Shown here one piece after another: positions 45,388 through 57,373 of a stretch of DNA of 64,000 bases. The stretch is taken from the NCBI RefSeq assembly GCF_001704415.2, contig NC_030808.1, positions 135,423,089 to 135,487,088 of the forward strand, read 5' to 3'. The DNA comes from Capra hircus. Taxonomy: Eukaryota; Chordata; Mammalia; Artiodactyla; Bovidae. The translations under genes were made by a program, and so were the position numbers. Every line of letters begins with the position of its first letter. Position 1 is the first letter of the stretch. The notes below the pieces were generated by a model. It did no database searches, was not told the DNA's origin, and saw only the letters and a program-made list of their open reading frames with translations.

Positions 45388-45630
45388 GCTGCTAAGTCGC
45401 TTCAGTCGTGTCTGACTCTGTGCAGCCCACCAGGCTCCCCCGTCCCTGGGATTCTCCAGGCAAGAACACTGGAGTGGGTTGCCATCTCCTTCCCCAATGC
45501 ATGAAAGTGAAAAGTGAAAGTGAAGTTGCTCAGTCTCTTTGCGACCCCATGGACTGCAGCCTACCAGGTTCCTCCGTCCATGGGATTCTCCAGGCAAGAG
45601 TACTGGAGTGGGGTGCCATTGCCTTCTCCG
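45388..45630 (-). mobile_element. BOV-A2 SINE with 10-bp target duplication
   Basis: Complement of BOV-A2; perfect AGGTGTGTCT at 45378-45387 and 45631-45640. Confidence 0.93.
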
Positions 45631-45640
45631 AGGTGTGTCT

Positions 45641-46643
45641 AAATTTATCTAAATCTGTGTGTATATCCATAACTACTGGAGAGATCATTTTAAAATCCCA
45701 TTTAGCAATATTTTGGGGGGAAGGGTAGTGTTCTTAATCCCATGGAAATTGTATATCTGTTTTCTCCATAAAACTAAGCTATTTTATGACCAAGACTGTA
45801 AACTCTTGGTCTGTATGCCCAATAACTCTGGAATATGTAAGACATATCATGGATACTCAGTTAACATCTGTTATGGGAATCAATGGTCACAGTTCCTTTT
45901 TTTCCATCTTGCCTCAGCAAAGAATTTACCAGGAGCTTCTGATCAGAATGAATGGTGAGAGGTGGGGGAAGGAAATTCAGGGCTTGGACTCATCAGAAGG
46001 AGGAAGTGCAGGATGGGAGAGCAAGACAGAGAGAAAAGGCAGAGAGGAGACGTCATCAGCAACAAAGGTGAGTTACTGTTAGAAAGATGAAATCTTTCTT
46101 TCCTCATCAAATGAGATGATGAATAGGAAGAGCAAATAGTGGAACTTCCCGGGGACCATCTGCCTTTGCTCAGGAATGCAGTAAGGGGGTAGGAAGTCAG
46201 CTAAAACAGGGGACTAGGGCTCCTTCTGATGAGAGCACTTCATTTCCTTCTGTAGGTTTTCTTTAACAAGGAATGAAAATAATAGGGCAAGAATTATGGG
46301 TAGTCTTTAGAAAATTAACATCCTTGGGTAAGGATTTGCAGAAAGTTAAGATTTAGAGTTTTTGTGGCCCAAACACCCACTACTTCTCTTCCCTCCCATA
46401 CCTGCTAAATCATTCATTCAACAAACATTTACTGAGTGTCCACTGTACTTGACACTGTGTGGGGTGCTGGAACACAGAGGGGCCAGGACAAAATGCACCT
46501 TTTCTTGTAGTCCTTGTGTCTAATTCTCATAAGCAGCTGAAAAAAACCTGAAATGTCCAGTATTGAATGAGAGTCATTGAATAATAGTCAAGTGATTTCC
46601 CATTCAAATTCATTGTCTCACTGTTTCATTCACTAATATCTAT
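45641..46643. other. Unique intergenic sequence
   Basis: 46390-46500 is an ancient-repeat remnant ('acaaacatttactgagtgtc'). No gene recognised. Confidence 0.42.
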
Positions 46644-47240
46644 GGCTTCCCTGGTGGCTCAGTGGTAAAGAATCTGCCTGTCTATGCAGGAGACGGAGAA
46701 GGCGATGGCCACCCACTCTAGTACTCTTGCCTGGAAAATCCCAAGGACAGAGGAGCCTGGTGGGCTTCAGTCCATGGGGTCACTAGGAATCGGACACGAC
46801 TGAGTAACTTCAATTTCACTTTTCACTTTCATGCATTGGAGAAGGAAATGGCAACCCACTCCATTGTTCTTGCCTGGAGAATCCCAGGGACAGGGGAGCC
46901 TGGTGGGCTGCTGTCTCTGGGGTTGCACAGAGTTGGACATGGCTGAAGTGACTTAGCAGCGGGCAGCAGCAGCATGCAGGAGACATATGGGTTCCACCCC
47001 TGATCCAGGAAGACCACACGTGCCTTGGAGCAACTAAGTCTGTACAACTATTGAGCCTGTGCCTAGAGCCCAGGCACTGCAACTACAGAAGCCCATGTGC
47101 CCTCAGCCAGGGTTCTACAACGAGAGGAGCCACCACAGTGAGAAGCCCACACACAGCAACCAGAGAGTAGGCCCCACTCACCACAGCTAGAGAAAAGCCC
47201 GGGCAGCCACAAAGAACCAGCACAACCAAATAAAATAGAT
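46644..47240 (+). mobile_element. tRNA-type SINE split by BOV-A2
   Basis: 46644-46694 is the head ('ggcttccctggtggctcagt' to the ATGCAGGAGAC site) and 46985-47240 the body ('cacgtgccttggagcaacta' to 'cacaaccaaataaaatagat'). The two join across the inserted BOV-A2. Confidence 0.92.
46695..46973 (+). mobile_element. BOV-A2 nested in the SINE
   Basis: Complete dimer with degenerate (CAG)n tail, flanked by perfect ATGCAGGAGAC at 46684-46694 and 46974-46984. Confidence 0.95.
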
Positions 47241-47269
47241 ACATTTAAAAATTTTGTTAAAAAATTAGG

Positions 47270-47515
47270 GATTTCTCTGGTGGCCCAGTGGCTAGGAATC
47301 TGCCTGCCAGTGCAGGGGCATGGGTTGATCCCTGGCCTAAGAAGATCCCACATGCCCTGGAGCAGCTAAGCCTGTAGGCCATAGCTACTGAAGCATAACG
47401 ACACATGCTCTAGCGCCTGTGCTTGACAGCGAGAGAAGCCCCACTCCCAGCAAACAGAGAAAGCCAATGCACAGCTGCAAAGACCCAACACAGCCAAATA
47501 TAAAATTAAAAAATC
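47270..47515 (+). mobile_element. tRNA-type SINE
   Basis: 'gggatttctctggtggccca' through 'gatccctggcctaagaagat' to 'agacccaacacagccaaat'. Confidence 0.87.
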
Positions 47516-47627
47516 TACACAGCATCTGCTATATAGTTGCTCTAAGCATAAGAGAAGTGGCTTAAAGTGGACACCATCTCTGCCATGTGAGGGTTCCAGT
47601 CTAGCTGGTGAGAAATCAGATGATGCT

Positions 47628-50319
47628 CACGGGTGCAAGGGCAGTGATAGGAGTGTGACAGTAGTACAAAGGCAGTGGAGGTATACAGAGGGCCTGCACT
47701 GTAGTAGTGCACAGGAAGACTGTGGTGACATACAGGGGGGTGTGGTAGTACACAGGGGCACTGTGGGAGTGTGCAAGAGGACTAGGGTAGTAGGGGGGCT
47801 GTGGTCGTGTACAGGGCGACTGTGGTAGTGTACAGGAGACTGCATAGTATACAGCAGGACTGTGGTAGTGTACAGGGGGGCTGTGGTCGTGTACAGGAGG
47901 ACTGTGGTGGTATAAGGCAGACTGTGGTGGTATACAGAAGGACTGTGGTATGTACAGGGGGACTGTGGTAGTGTACAGCGGGACTGTGGTAGTGTACAGG
48001 GGGACTGTGGTAGTGTACAGGAGACTGCATAGTATACAGCAGGACTGTGGTAGTATACAGGGGGACTGTGGCAGTGTACAGGAGGACTGTGGTGGTATAA
48101 GGCAGACTGTGGTGGTATACAGAAGGACTGTGGTATGTACAGGGGGACTGTGGTAGTGTACAGCGGGACTGTGGTAGTGTACAGGGGGACTGTGGTAGTG
48201 TACAGGAGGACTGTGGAGGTATAAGGCAGACTGTGGTAGTATACAGAAGGACTGTGGTAGTGTACAGGAGGACTGTGGTAGTATACAGCAGGACTGTGGT
48301 AGTGTACAGGGGGCTGTGGTAGTGTACAGCAGGACTGTGGTAGTGTACAGGCAGACTGTGGTAGTGTACAGCAGGACTGTGGTAGTGTACAGGGGGCTGT
48401 GGTAGTGTACAGCAGGACTGTGGTAGTGTACAGGCAGACTGTGGTAGTGTACAGCAGGACTGTGGTAGTGTACAGGGGGACTGTGGTAGTGTACAGAGGG
48501 ACTGTGGTAGTGTACAGGGGGACTGTGGTAGTATACAGCAGGACTGTGGTAGTGTACAGCAGGACTGTGGTAGTATACAGGAGGACTGTGGTAGTGTACA
48601 GCAGGACTGTGGTAGTGTACAGGGGGACTGTGATAGTGTACAGGGGGACTGTGGCAGTGTGCAGGGGACTGTGGCAGTGTATAGGAGGACTGTGGTAGTG
48701 TACAGGAGGACTGTGGTAGTATAAGGCACACTGTGGTAGTATACAGCGGAACTGTGTTAGTATATAGCGGGACTGTGGTAGTGTACAGCAGAACTGTGGT
48801 AGTGTACAGGAAGACTGTGGTAGTGTATAGGAGGACTGTGGTAGTGTACAGGAAGACTGTGGTAGTATACAGGGGGACTGTGGCAGTGTATAGGAGGACT
48901 GTGGCAGTGTACAGGAAGACTGGTAGTATACAGCGGGACTGTGGTAGTATACAGTGGGACTGTGGTAGTGTACAGTGGGACTGTGGTAGTGTATAGGGGG
49001 ACTGTGGTAGTGTATAGGGGGACTGTGGTAGTGTACAAGGGGACTGTGGTAGTACACAGGCAGACTGTGGTAGTGTACAGGGGCACTGTGGTAGTGTACA
49101 GCAGGACTGTGGTAGTGTACAGGGGACTGTGGTAGTGTACAGGGGGACTGTGGTAGTGTACAGGGGGACTGTGGCAGTGTATAGGAGGACTGTGGCAGTT
49201 TACAGGAAGACTGTGGTAGTATAAGGCAGACTGTGGTAGTGTACAGGGGGACTGTGGTAGTGTACAGGGGACTGTGGTAGTGTACAGGGGGACTGTGGTA
49301 GTGTACAGGGGGACTGTGGCAGTGTATAGGAGGACTGTGGCAGTTTACAGGAAGACTGTGGTAGTATAAGGCAGACTGTGGTAGTACACAGGCAGACTGT
49401 GGTAGTGTACAGGGGCACTGTGGTAGCGTACAGGGGGACTGTGATAGTGTACGGGAAGACTGTGGAGGTGTACAGGGGGACTGTGGTAGTGTACAGGGGA
49501 CTGTGTTAGTGTACAGGGGACTGTGTTAGTGTACAGGGGGACTGTGGAGGTGTACAGGGGGACTGTGGTAGTGTACAGGGGGACTGTGGTAGTGTACAGG
49601 GGGACTGTGGAGGTGTACAGGGGACTGTGTTAGTGTACAGGGGGACTGTGGTAGTGTACAGGGGGACTGTGGTAGTGTACAGGGGGACTGTGGTTAGTGT
49701 ACAGGGGGACTGTGGTAGTGTACAGTGGTAGTGTACAGGGGGACTGTGTTAGTGTACAGGGGACTGTGTTAGTGTACAGGGGGACTGTGGTAGTGTACAG
49801 GGGGACTGTGGTAGTGTACAGGGGGACTGTGGTAGTGTACAGGGGACTGTGTTAGTGTACAGGGGGACTGTGGTAGTGTACAGGGGACTGTGGTAGTGTA
49901 CAGGGGGACTGTGTTAGTGTACAGGGGACTGTGTTAGTGTACAGGGGGACTGTGGAGGTGTACAGGGGGACTGTGTTAGTGTACAGGGGGACTGTGGAGG
50001 TGTACAGGGGGACTGTGGTAGTGTACAGGGGGACTGTGTTAGTGTACAGGGGGACTGTGATAGTGTACAGGGGGACTGTGGAGGTGTACAGGGGACTGTG
50101 TTAGTGTACAGGGGGACTGTGGTAGTGTACAGGGGACTGTGTTAGTGTACAGGGGGACTGTGTTAGTGTACAGGGGGACTGTGGTAGTGTACAGGGGGAC
50201 TGTGGTAGTGTGCAGGAAGACTGTGGAGGTGTACAGGGGGACTGTGGAGGTGTACAGGGGGACTGTGGTAGTGTACACGGGGACTGTGGTAGTGTACAGG
50301 AAGACTGTGGTAGTACAGC
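47628..50319. repeat. Minisatellite, 21-bp unit, about 2.7 kb
   Basis: Tandem array of GTGTACAGGGGGACTGTGGTA and variants; from the length, roughly 125-130 units. Variation is concentrated in the run after TACAG (GGGGG, CAGG, GAGG, GAAG) and in TGGTA (TGGAG, TGTTA, TGGCA). The left half mixes many variants and contains larger duplicated blocks; the right half (about 49400-50220) is more homogeneous. Because 21 is a multiple of three and the minus strand lacks stops in all frames, long Tyr/Thr/Pro/His-rich frames (up to 476 codons) arise; these are artefacts. Confidence 0.97.
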
Positions 50320-51289
50320 AATCCCAGGAGGAAATGTTCACTCTAAGGAAAGGGTCTGGTTGGCATTTCCTAGCAAGGATACCTAGTATTGGTCACATGG
50401 AAGCTAGTTTGAAGGAAAAAGGATATGTTTTATGGATTGCACAGTTCTCTGAGACCCACAGAAATCAGAATCTGCATGGCTTTGAACAGTGACTCTACAG
50501 ACTCCAAGAGCCAGGCACCGATCTTATCTGACTCCAAAACTGGCTCTGTCTCTCCTCTCTGCACATCTGCTTTGTGTCTTCCCCTCAACAGACCAGGCAT
50601 CTAGATTTCTCTGCCCACCCACAGCCTTTGAGCTGGCCCATCTTTCAACTGAGTAACCAATAAAAATGAACTTTCTTATTTTAGGCCCAATTTACACTTT
50701 TGGGAGAAAATTGACCGATTCTTTTTTGGTTCGGTCAGCAATGGTCAGGGAGGGGCCAGGTCACTGGTGACAAAATGGATGCCAGGTCCCCTTGCTGAAG
50801 CGGGTGAAGCATTCTCAGGAAGGGGTGAGATGATTCACGTTGACAGTGTAGAAAGCCTTTTCCATATGGTGCAAAGGTGAGGAATCCATTAATGATTCTA
50901 ATTTTAAAATCATTCAAGAAAACTTGCAGTGTATGCTATGAGGAGGAGCAAACACCACAGGTCAAATTCTGAAACCAATAAGAATAACTCAACACAAAGA
51001 ACTACATAGTAAAGCTTGGATAACAAATACCAAAGGATTAAGTAATAGAATCTTGTGAGATTTCCATAGTCACTGTAACCAAGAAGGAGGAAGTGTAATT
51101 AAATTCAGGGGGTCAGGATCTTGAAAGCAGGAAGTAGGAAAGAACAGGAAAGAGAGAAAATGAAATTTCCTCAGGTGAGGATCTATAGCACGGAGTTCCT
51201 CACTTCACAGGCTGCTGTGAGGACAAAATGAGCTTGTGCACAGAAAGAATTCAGCCCAATGCTTGGCACAATTTTACTTGTAATTAGGA
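50320..51289. other. Unique intergenic sequence
   Basis: Nothing recognised next to the minisatellite. Confidence 0.42.
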
Positions 51290-51415
51290 ACATAAAGGAA
51301 AGGCAATGCACTACAATATTCTTGCCTGGAGAATCTCATGGACAGACGAGCCTGGAGGGCTATGTCCATAGGGTCACAAAGAGCTGGACATGACTTAGCA
51401 ACTAAATCAACACCA
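51290..51415 (+). mobile_element. BovA-type SINE fragment
   Basis: 'ggcaatgcactacaatattc' to GACATGACTTAGCAAC: one BovA monomer, diverged. Confidence 0.78.
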
Positions 51416-52039
51416 AGAAAGCGTACAGGACACAATGGGGCTTCTCCTTGGTTAGCTGGCAAGTCAGTGAAGGAATTCCCAAGCCCAACCCCAGGAAAGC
51501 AATGCCATCCAATAAAGATGTGAGTATGGGTCCCAGTCTCTTTGGGCATGAGGACTCTTTCTAACATCAAAATATTTAAGCCAGGACCTTTAGTGTTCTG
51601 AAAATTCTGAAATTTGTGTGCTGAAAGGAACAGTTAATGTCATTGGATAGAGACATCTCAATTTACTCTTGTGGATACTGAAGGTCAAAAAAGTGAAGGC
51701 TGTCTTCACTATCACACTGAAAGCTAGACATCAAAATTGACAGAAACTACACCCCCTACCTGCCTTCCACTAGGATTCTTGTGTCCTCAACTGTTCTTTG
51801 ACTTTTCTCCTCCTGCCTCACCACCCCTACTCTGAGAGCTTGGGTTTTATAGCTTTTTGGTCTAAACTTCTTTAATTTGAGGTTGTGCCTACACTCATTC
51901 ATCCCTTCTTGTAGGCCTTTATTCACCCATCAGTAGTCAACTGCTATTTGGTCCCCAGGTCCTGTTTGGATACTGAGTATACAGCTAGAGAACAGAGGGT
52001 CCTAGTAAATGAAAATTCTTCATTATCAAGAGGATTTCC
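51416..52039. other. Unique intergenic sequence
   Basis: Nothing recognised. Confidence 0.4.
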
Positions 52040-52310
52040 CAGAACTTCCCTGGTAGTCCAGTGGTTAAGAATCTGCCCGCCAATGCAGGGGACACAGTTC
52101 CCTGGTCTGGGAAGATTTCACATGCAGCAGGGCAACTAAGCCCAGGCACCATAATTACTGAACCTATGGCCCTTAACTACTGAACCTGCATGCCCCCAGA
52201 GCCCGTGCTCCACAACGAGAGAGTAGCCCTTGCTCACCACAACTAGAGAAAGTCTGTGCTCAGCAACGAAGACCCAGTACAGCCAAAAATAAATATATAA
52301 TTTAAAAAGA
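52040..52310 (+). mobile_element. tRNA-type SINE
   Basis: 'gaacttccctggtagtccag' to 'gacccagtacagccaaaaat' with A/T-rich tail. Confidence 0.87.
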
Positions 52311-53424
52311 GGAGTCCCCAAATGTAGAAGGACAGGAGTGTCAGCCCCTCAAGGTCACTTGAGAATTTCTAATTCATATCAGTAGTGTTAACATCTTTGT
52401 TTGGGAGTTCAGAAGTCTTACAGGCGGCAGAATGATTTAAAATTTGCCCAGTATCTTATTTACATGGCCTAATCATTTTTGATCTAGTTTAGTAACCATT
52501 ATTTATCTACCTAGCCAGCTTTGTAATTCACATTTTCCCCTAGCACACAGTTAAGGAAACTGGTGAAATGCTCATGTTGGATGTGACCAAGATCACTGTT
52601 CAGGCACGCACAGACCTAGGAGAGTGAGCTGTCTCATTTTACTCCTGAGTTCATGAGTTTTGGAAAGCACATGCCCTGTCTTAAGAGTGGAATGCAGAGA
52701 GTTAAGACTTATTCAAGACAAAACCATGTAAAATCAAAGTTCTCACCACATTCTTTCTAGGAAGCAGATATTTTAAAAAGTTCAACAACTGGCATTGTGT
52801 TTCTAAAATAACACGTTTCCTTTTCATGTTATTTCAGTTGTTAAAGAGACAGATGAAACTGATAGTTACTTGGCTGAAAATATTTGTGTTGGGTGATGTC
52901 CCTATCCTGTCTCTACACCCAAGACATTCATTCTACAAGTGTTTATTGATGATTTTAGAGTACAGGGTTTGAGCTGTGGGTCACAACATACTGATGGGTC
53001 ATGAATGGTGTTGGGCTGCAGCTGGCATTTTAAAAAATGAAATAAAACCAAATAAAACAGGAAACATCAGCACAAATTATGTGCAGTAAGGGTAAATATT
53101 GTTACATGCACCTTTTGATTCCTCTCTGTGTGCATGTATGTGTGTGTGTATAAATGTGAGTGAATACTATACTGTGCTATAAAACTTATTTCTTACTGTG
53201 AGTCACCATCAAAAATGTTTGAAAACACTGATAGAACAGTTAAAAAAAAAAAGCACAGACTCTGGAGTTAGAATGAATTAAAATCCTGGCTCCATCTCTT
53301 TTCTAGATGTATGATTATTGGACAATTACTTAAACTCTCTGTGAAATGGGAATTATGACAGATCCATTAAGCCTAGGAGAACCTGAGCACAAGCACGAGG
53401 TACATGATATTTTTGCTATTGGTG
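52311..53424. other. Unique intergenic sequence with MIR remnant
   Basis: Short TG-rich stretch at about 53127-53152; A-run at about 53240-53251; plus-strand MIR remnant at 53255-53400 ('agactctggagttagaatga', 'attacttaaactctctgtg'). Confidence 0.45.
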
Positions 53425-53635
53425 TTTAGTCACTCAGTCCTGTCTGATTTTTTTGCGACTCCATGGACTGTAGCCCACCAGGCTCCTCTGTCCATGGAAT
53501 TTTCCAGGCAAGAATACTAGAGTACGTTACCATTTCCTTCTACAGGGGATCTTCCTGACCCAGGGGATCAAACCCACATCTGTTTGGCAGGTGGATTCTT
53601 TATTAATACCACTGAGCCACGTGGGAAGCCACACA
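53425..53635 (-). mobile_element. Bov-tA SINE
   Basis: Complement: 'tagtcactcagtcctgtctg' to 'accactgagccacgtgggaa'. Confidence 0.88.
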
Positions 53636-54099
53636 TATTTTTTGGAGCCTATTAAAATGTTTTATTTCTTTTAAAACCAGAAGAAAAAAAAATAAACCTT
53701 TAGGGCCGAAGAAGATATTTTACATTTTTTTCTCATGTAATAAAAAGGCAAATTTTTTAGGGTCCACCAAAGTCTACTTTGTGGGAGGAGCCCTCAAAAG
53801 CAAAAACTCCTGGGCCAATGAGAGTCGTAACACACCCTGAATAGGTAAGGTAACCAATTCACCCCAGTTTTAAATAGAAAGTCCCGCATCCCATGAACCT
53901 CCTCAGCCATAAGCAAACAGGACTCTCAGCTACCATGCTGATAGACTGTTGTGAAGCTGAAATTAGATGATTATTGACAAAGCTTGGAAGATTGCCTAGT
54001 ACATAAGCGTTCAGTAAATGCCTTACCAAGGGTCAGGCACTGTGCTGGCCTTGAAGAATTGTAAGGTGAATCAGACAAGGCTAGCCCTTGAGAAGCAGT
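53636..54099. other. Unique intergenic sequence
   Basis: Nothing certain; 53930-54030 may be a MIR 3' remnant. Confidence 0.4.
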
Positions 54100-54318
54100 A
54101 GAATATTACAGTGGATGAGACTGAATGTGGAGCCAAATGGCAACTGTTCCAATCCCAACTCTGCTACTTCTTAGCTTTATGATTTAGAGCTAAGTACTCA
54201 GACTTTCTGTGCCTCAGATTCTTATCTGTACAGTGAATAAGATCGTAAGTGTACCTAATTCACTGGAAAGTAGTAAATATTAAATGAGTTGGTGCTTAAA
54301 AAATACTTGGAACAGTGT
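54100..54318 (+). repeat. MIR
   Basis: 'ctgctacttcttagctttat', 'ctgtgcctcagattcttatc', 'taaatgagttggtgcttaaa': sense-strand MIR. Confidence 0.75.
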
Positions 54319-54435
54319 TTTGGAGAAGGAAATGACAGTCCAGTCTCCTTGCCTGCAGATCCCATGGACAGAGGAACCTGATGGGTTACTGTTCATGGGG
54401 TTACAAAGAGCCGGGCACAACTGACTAAGTACAAG
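54319..54435 (+). mobile_element. BovA-type SINE fragment
   Basis: 'ggagaaggaaatgacagtcc' to 'gccgggcacaactgactaag'. Confidence 0.8.
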
Positions 54436-54504
54436 CACAGTGTTTGGTGTATGACAAGCACTTCGAGAATCTCAGCTATTGAAGCATGAATCAACCAGCA
54501 GCTG

Positions 54505-54802
54505 GGGTTGCTGTAACAAATGCCACAGACTTGATGACTTTCCCAAGAGAAATTCATTTTCTCATAGTTCTGAAGACTGAATGTTCAAGGTCCCCGTTTG
54601 GCAGGGTTCAGTTTCTGGTGAGAGCTCTCTTCCTGGCTGACAAATGGCTACCTTCTGCTGTGTCCTACATGGGAGAGAGAGAGAGAGAGTGAGACACTGT
54701 GAAAGGGGGCCCTTTATCTTCTCTTGGCACCCTGATAACCAGAAATGAATCATGGGCCCACACTTATGTCCCCCAGGTGGACAAATATGGGATCACCATA
54801 CT
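54505..54802 (-). mobile_element. MLT1 LTR, right part (host of the BovB insertion)
   Basis: Complement of MLT1: 'ggggttgctgtaacaaatgc', 'ttttctcatagttctgaaga', 'tggtgagagctctcttcctg'. It resumes after the BovB at 58371-58420 with 'ttaattacgtttcctccaaa', the next part of the same LTR. Confidence 0.8.
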
Positions 54803-57373
54803 CAGTTCAGTTCAGTTCAGTCGCTCAGTTGTGTTCGACTCTTTGCGACCCCATGAATCGCAGCACGCCAGGCCTCCCTGTCCATCATCAACTCCCGGAG
54901 TTCACTCAGATTCACGTCCATCGAGTCAGTGATGCCATCCAGCCATCTCATCCTGGGTCGTCCCCTTCTCCTCCTGTCCCCAATCCCTCCTAGCATCAAA
55001 GTCTTTTCCAATGAGTCAACTCTTTGCATGAGGTGGCCAAAGTACTGGAGTTTAGCTTTAGCATCATTCCTTCCAAAGAATTCCCAGGGCTGATCTCCTT
55101 CAGAATGGACTGGTTGGATCTCCTTGCAGTCCAAGGGACTCTCAAGAGTCTTCTCCAACACCACAGTTCAAAGCAACAATTCTTTGGCACTCAGCTTTCT
55201 TCACAGTCCAACTCTCACATCCATACATGACCACTAGAAAAACCATAGCCTTGACTAGATGGATCTTTGTTAGCAAAGTAATGGCTCTGCTCTTCAATAT
55301 GCTATCTAGGTTGGTCATAACTTTTCTCCCAAGGAGTAAGTGTCTTTTAATTTCATGGCTGCACTCATCATCTGCAGTGATTTTGGAGCCCCAAAAATAA
55401 ACTCTGACACTGTTTCCACTGTTTCCCCATCTATTTCCCATGAAGTGATGGGACCAGATGCCACGATTTTCGTTTTCTGGATGTTGAGCTTTAAGCCAAC
55501 ATTTTCACTCTCCTCTTTCACTTTCATCAAGAGGCTTATTAGTTCCTCTTCACTTTCTGCCATAAGGGTGGTGTCATCTGCATATCTGAGGTTATTGATA
55601 TTTCTCCCGGAAATCTTGATTCCAGCTTGTGTTTCTTCCAGACCAGCGTTTCTCATGTTGTACTCTGCATATAAGTTAAATAAGCAGGGTGACAATATAC
55701 GTACTTGACGTACTCCTTTTCCTATTTGGAACTAGTCTGTTGTTCCATGTCCAGTTCTAACTCTTGCTTCCTGACCTGCATACAGGTTTCTCAAGAGGCA
55801 GGTCAAGTGGTCTGGTATTCCTATCTCTTTCAGAATTTTCCCCCGTTTATTGTGATCCACACAGTCAAAGGCTTTGGCATAGTCAATAAAGCAGAAATAG
55901 ATGTTTTTCTGGAACTCTCTTGCTTTTTCGATGATCTAGAGGATGTTGGCAATTTGGTCTCTTGTTCCTCTGCCTTTTCTAAAACCAGCTTGAACATCTG
56001 GAAGTTCACGGTTCACGTATTGCTAAAGCCTGGCTTGGAGACTTTTGAGCATTACTTTACTAGCGTGTGAGATGAGTGCAATTGTGCGGTACTTTGAGCA
56101 TTCTTTGGCATTTCCTTTCTTTGGAATTGGAATGAAAACTGACCTTTTCCAGTCCTGTGGCCACTGTTGAGTTTTCCAAACTTGCTGGCATATTGAGTGC
56201 AGCACTTTCACAGCATCATCTTTCAGGATTTGAAACAGCTCAACTGGAATTCCATCACCTCCGCTAGCTTTGTTCTTAGTAGTGATGCTTTCTAAGGCCC
56301 ACTTGACTTCACATTCCAGGATGTCTGGCTCTAGATGAGTGATCACACCATCGTGATTATCTGGGTTGTGAAGATCTTTTTTGTACAGTTCTTCTATGTA
56401 TTCTTGTGACCTCTTCTTAATATCTTCTGCTTCTGTTAGGTCCATACAATTTCTGTCCTTTATCGAGCCCATCTGTGCATGAAATGTTCCCTTGGTATCT
56501 CTATTTTTCTTGAAGAGATCTCTAGTCTTTCCCATTCTGTTGTTTCCCTCTATTTCTTTGCATTGATCACTGAGGAAGGCTTTCTTATCTCTTCTTGCCA
56601 TTCTTTGGAACTCTGCATTCAGATGCTTATATCTTTCCTTTTCTCCTTTGCTTTTCGCCTCTCTTCTTTCCACAGCTATATGTAAGCCCTCCCCAGACAG
56701 CCATTTTGCTTTTTTACATTTCTTTTCCATGGGGATGGACTTTATCCCTGTCTTCTGTACAATGTCACGAACCTCAGTCCATAATTCATCAGGCACTCTA
56801 TCTATCAGATCTAGTCCCTTAATCTATTTCTCACTTCCACTGTATAATCATAAGGGAAAGTGGTTTTCCCTACTTTCTTCAATTTAAGTCTGAATTTGTC
56901 AATAAGGAGTTCATGATCTGAGCCATAGTCAGCTCCTGGTCTTGTTTTGTTGACTGTATAGAGCTTCTCCATCTTTGGCTGCAAATAATATAATCAATCT
57001 GATTTCAGTGTTGACTATCTGGTGATGTCCATGTGTAGAGTGTTCTTTTGTATTGTTGGAAGAGGGTGTTTGCTATGACCAGTGCATTTTCTTGGCAAAA
57101 CTCTATTAGTCTTTGCCCTGCTTCATTCCATATTGCAAGGCCAAATTTGCCTGTTACTCCAGGTGTTTCTTGACTTCCTGCTTTTGCATTCCAGTCCCCT
57201 ATAATGAAAAGGACATCTTTTTGGGGTGTTAGTTCCAAAGGGTCTTGTAGGTGTTTATAAAACCGTTCAACTTCAGCTTCTTCAGCATTACTGGTTGGGG
57301 TATGGACTTGGATTACTGTGATATTGAATGGTTTGCCTTGGAAACAAACAGAGATCATTCTGTCGTTTTTGAG
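54803..57373 (-). mobile_element. BovB LINE, main body (reverse transcriptase and endonuclease C-part)
   Basis: Minus-strand frames give, in order, endonuclease pieces (IIGDWNAKAGSQETPGVTGK, FCQENALVIANTLFQQYKR), the linker (MARRDKKAFLSDQCKEIEGN), reverse transcriptase (KWALESITTKNKASGGDGIP; catalytic LRYADDTTLMAE at 55573-55584) and the 3' domain (CESWTVKKAECQRI), to the 3' end with (TTCAG)n at 54803. Frameshifts and stops separate the pieces, so no complete protein is encoded. Its 5' third is inverted at 57374-58370. Confidence 0.95.

Noticed and set aside
47627..49057. Minus-strand 476-codon frame (and 371- and 315-codon frames) rich in Tyr, Thr, His, Pro
   Set aside because: They lie entirely in the 21-bp minisatellite; a stop-free 21-bp unit keeps all three minus frames open. 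No start context, splice site or family similarity.
47628..50319. CRISPR-like repeat array
   Set aside because: Units are head-to-tail without unique spacers, and the genome is clearly mammalian.
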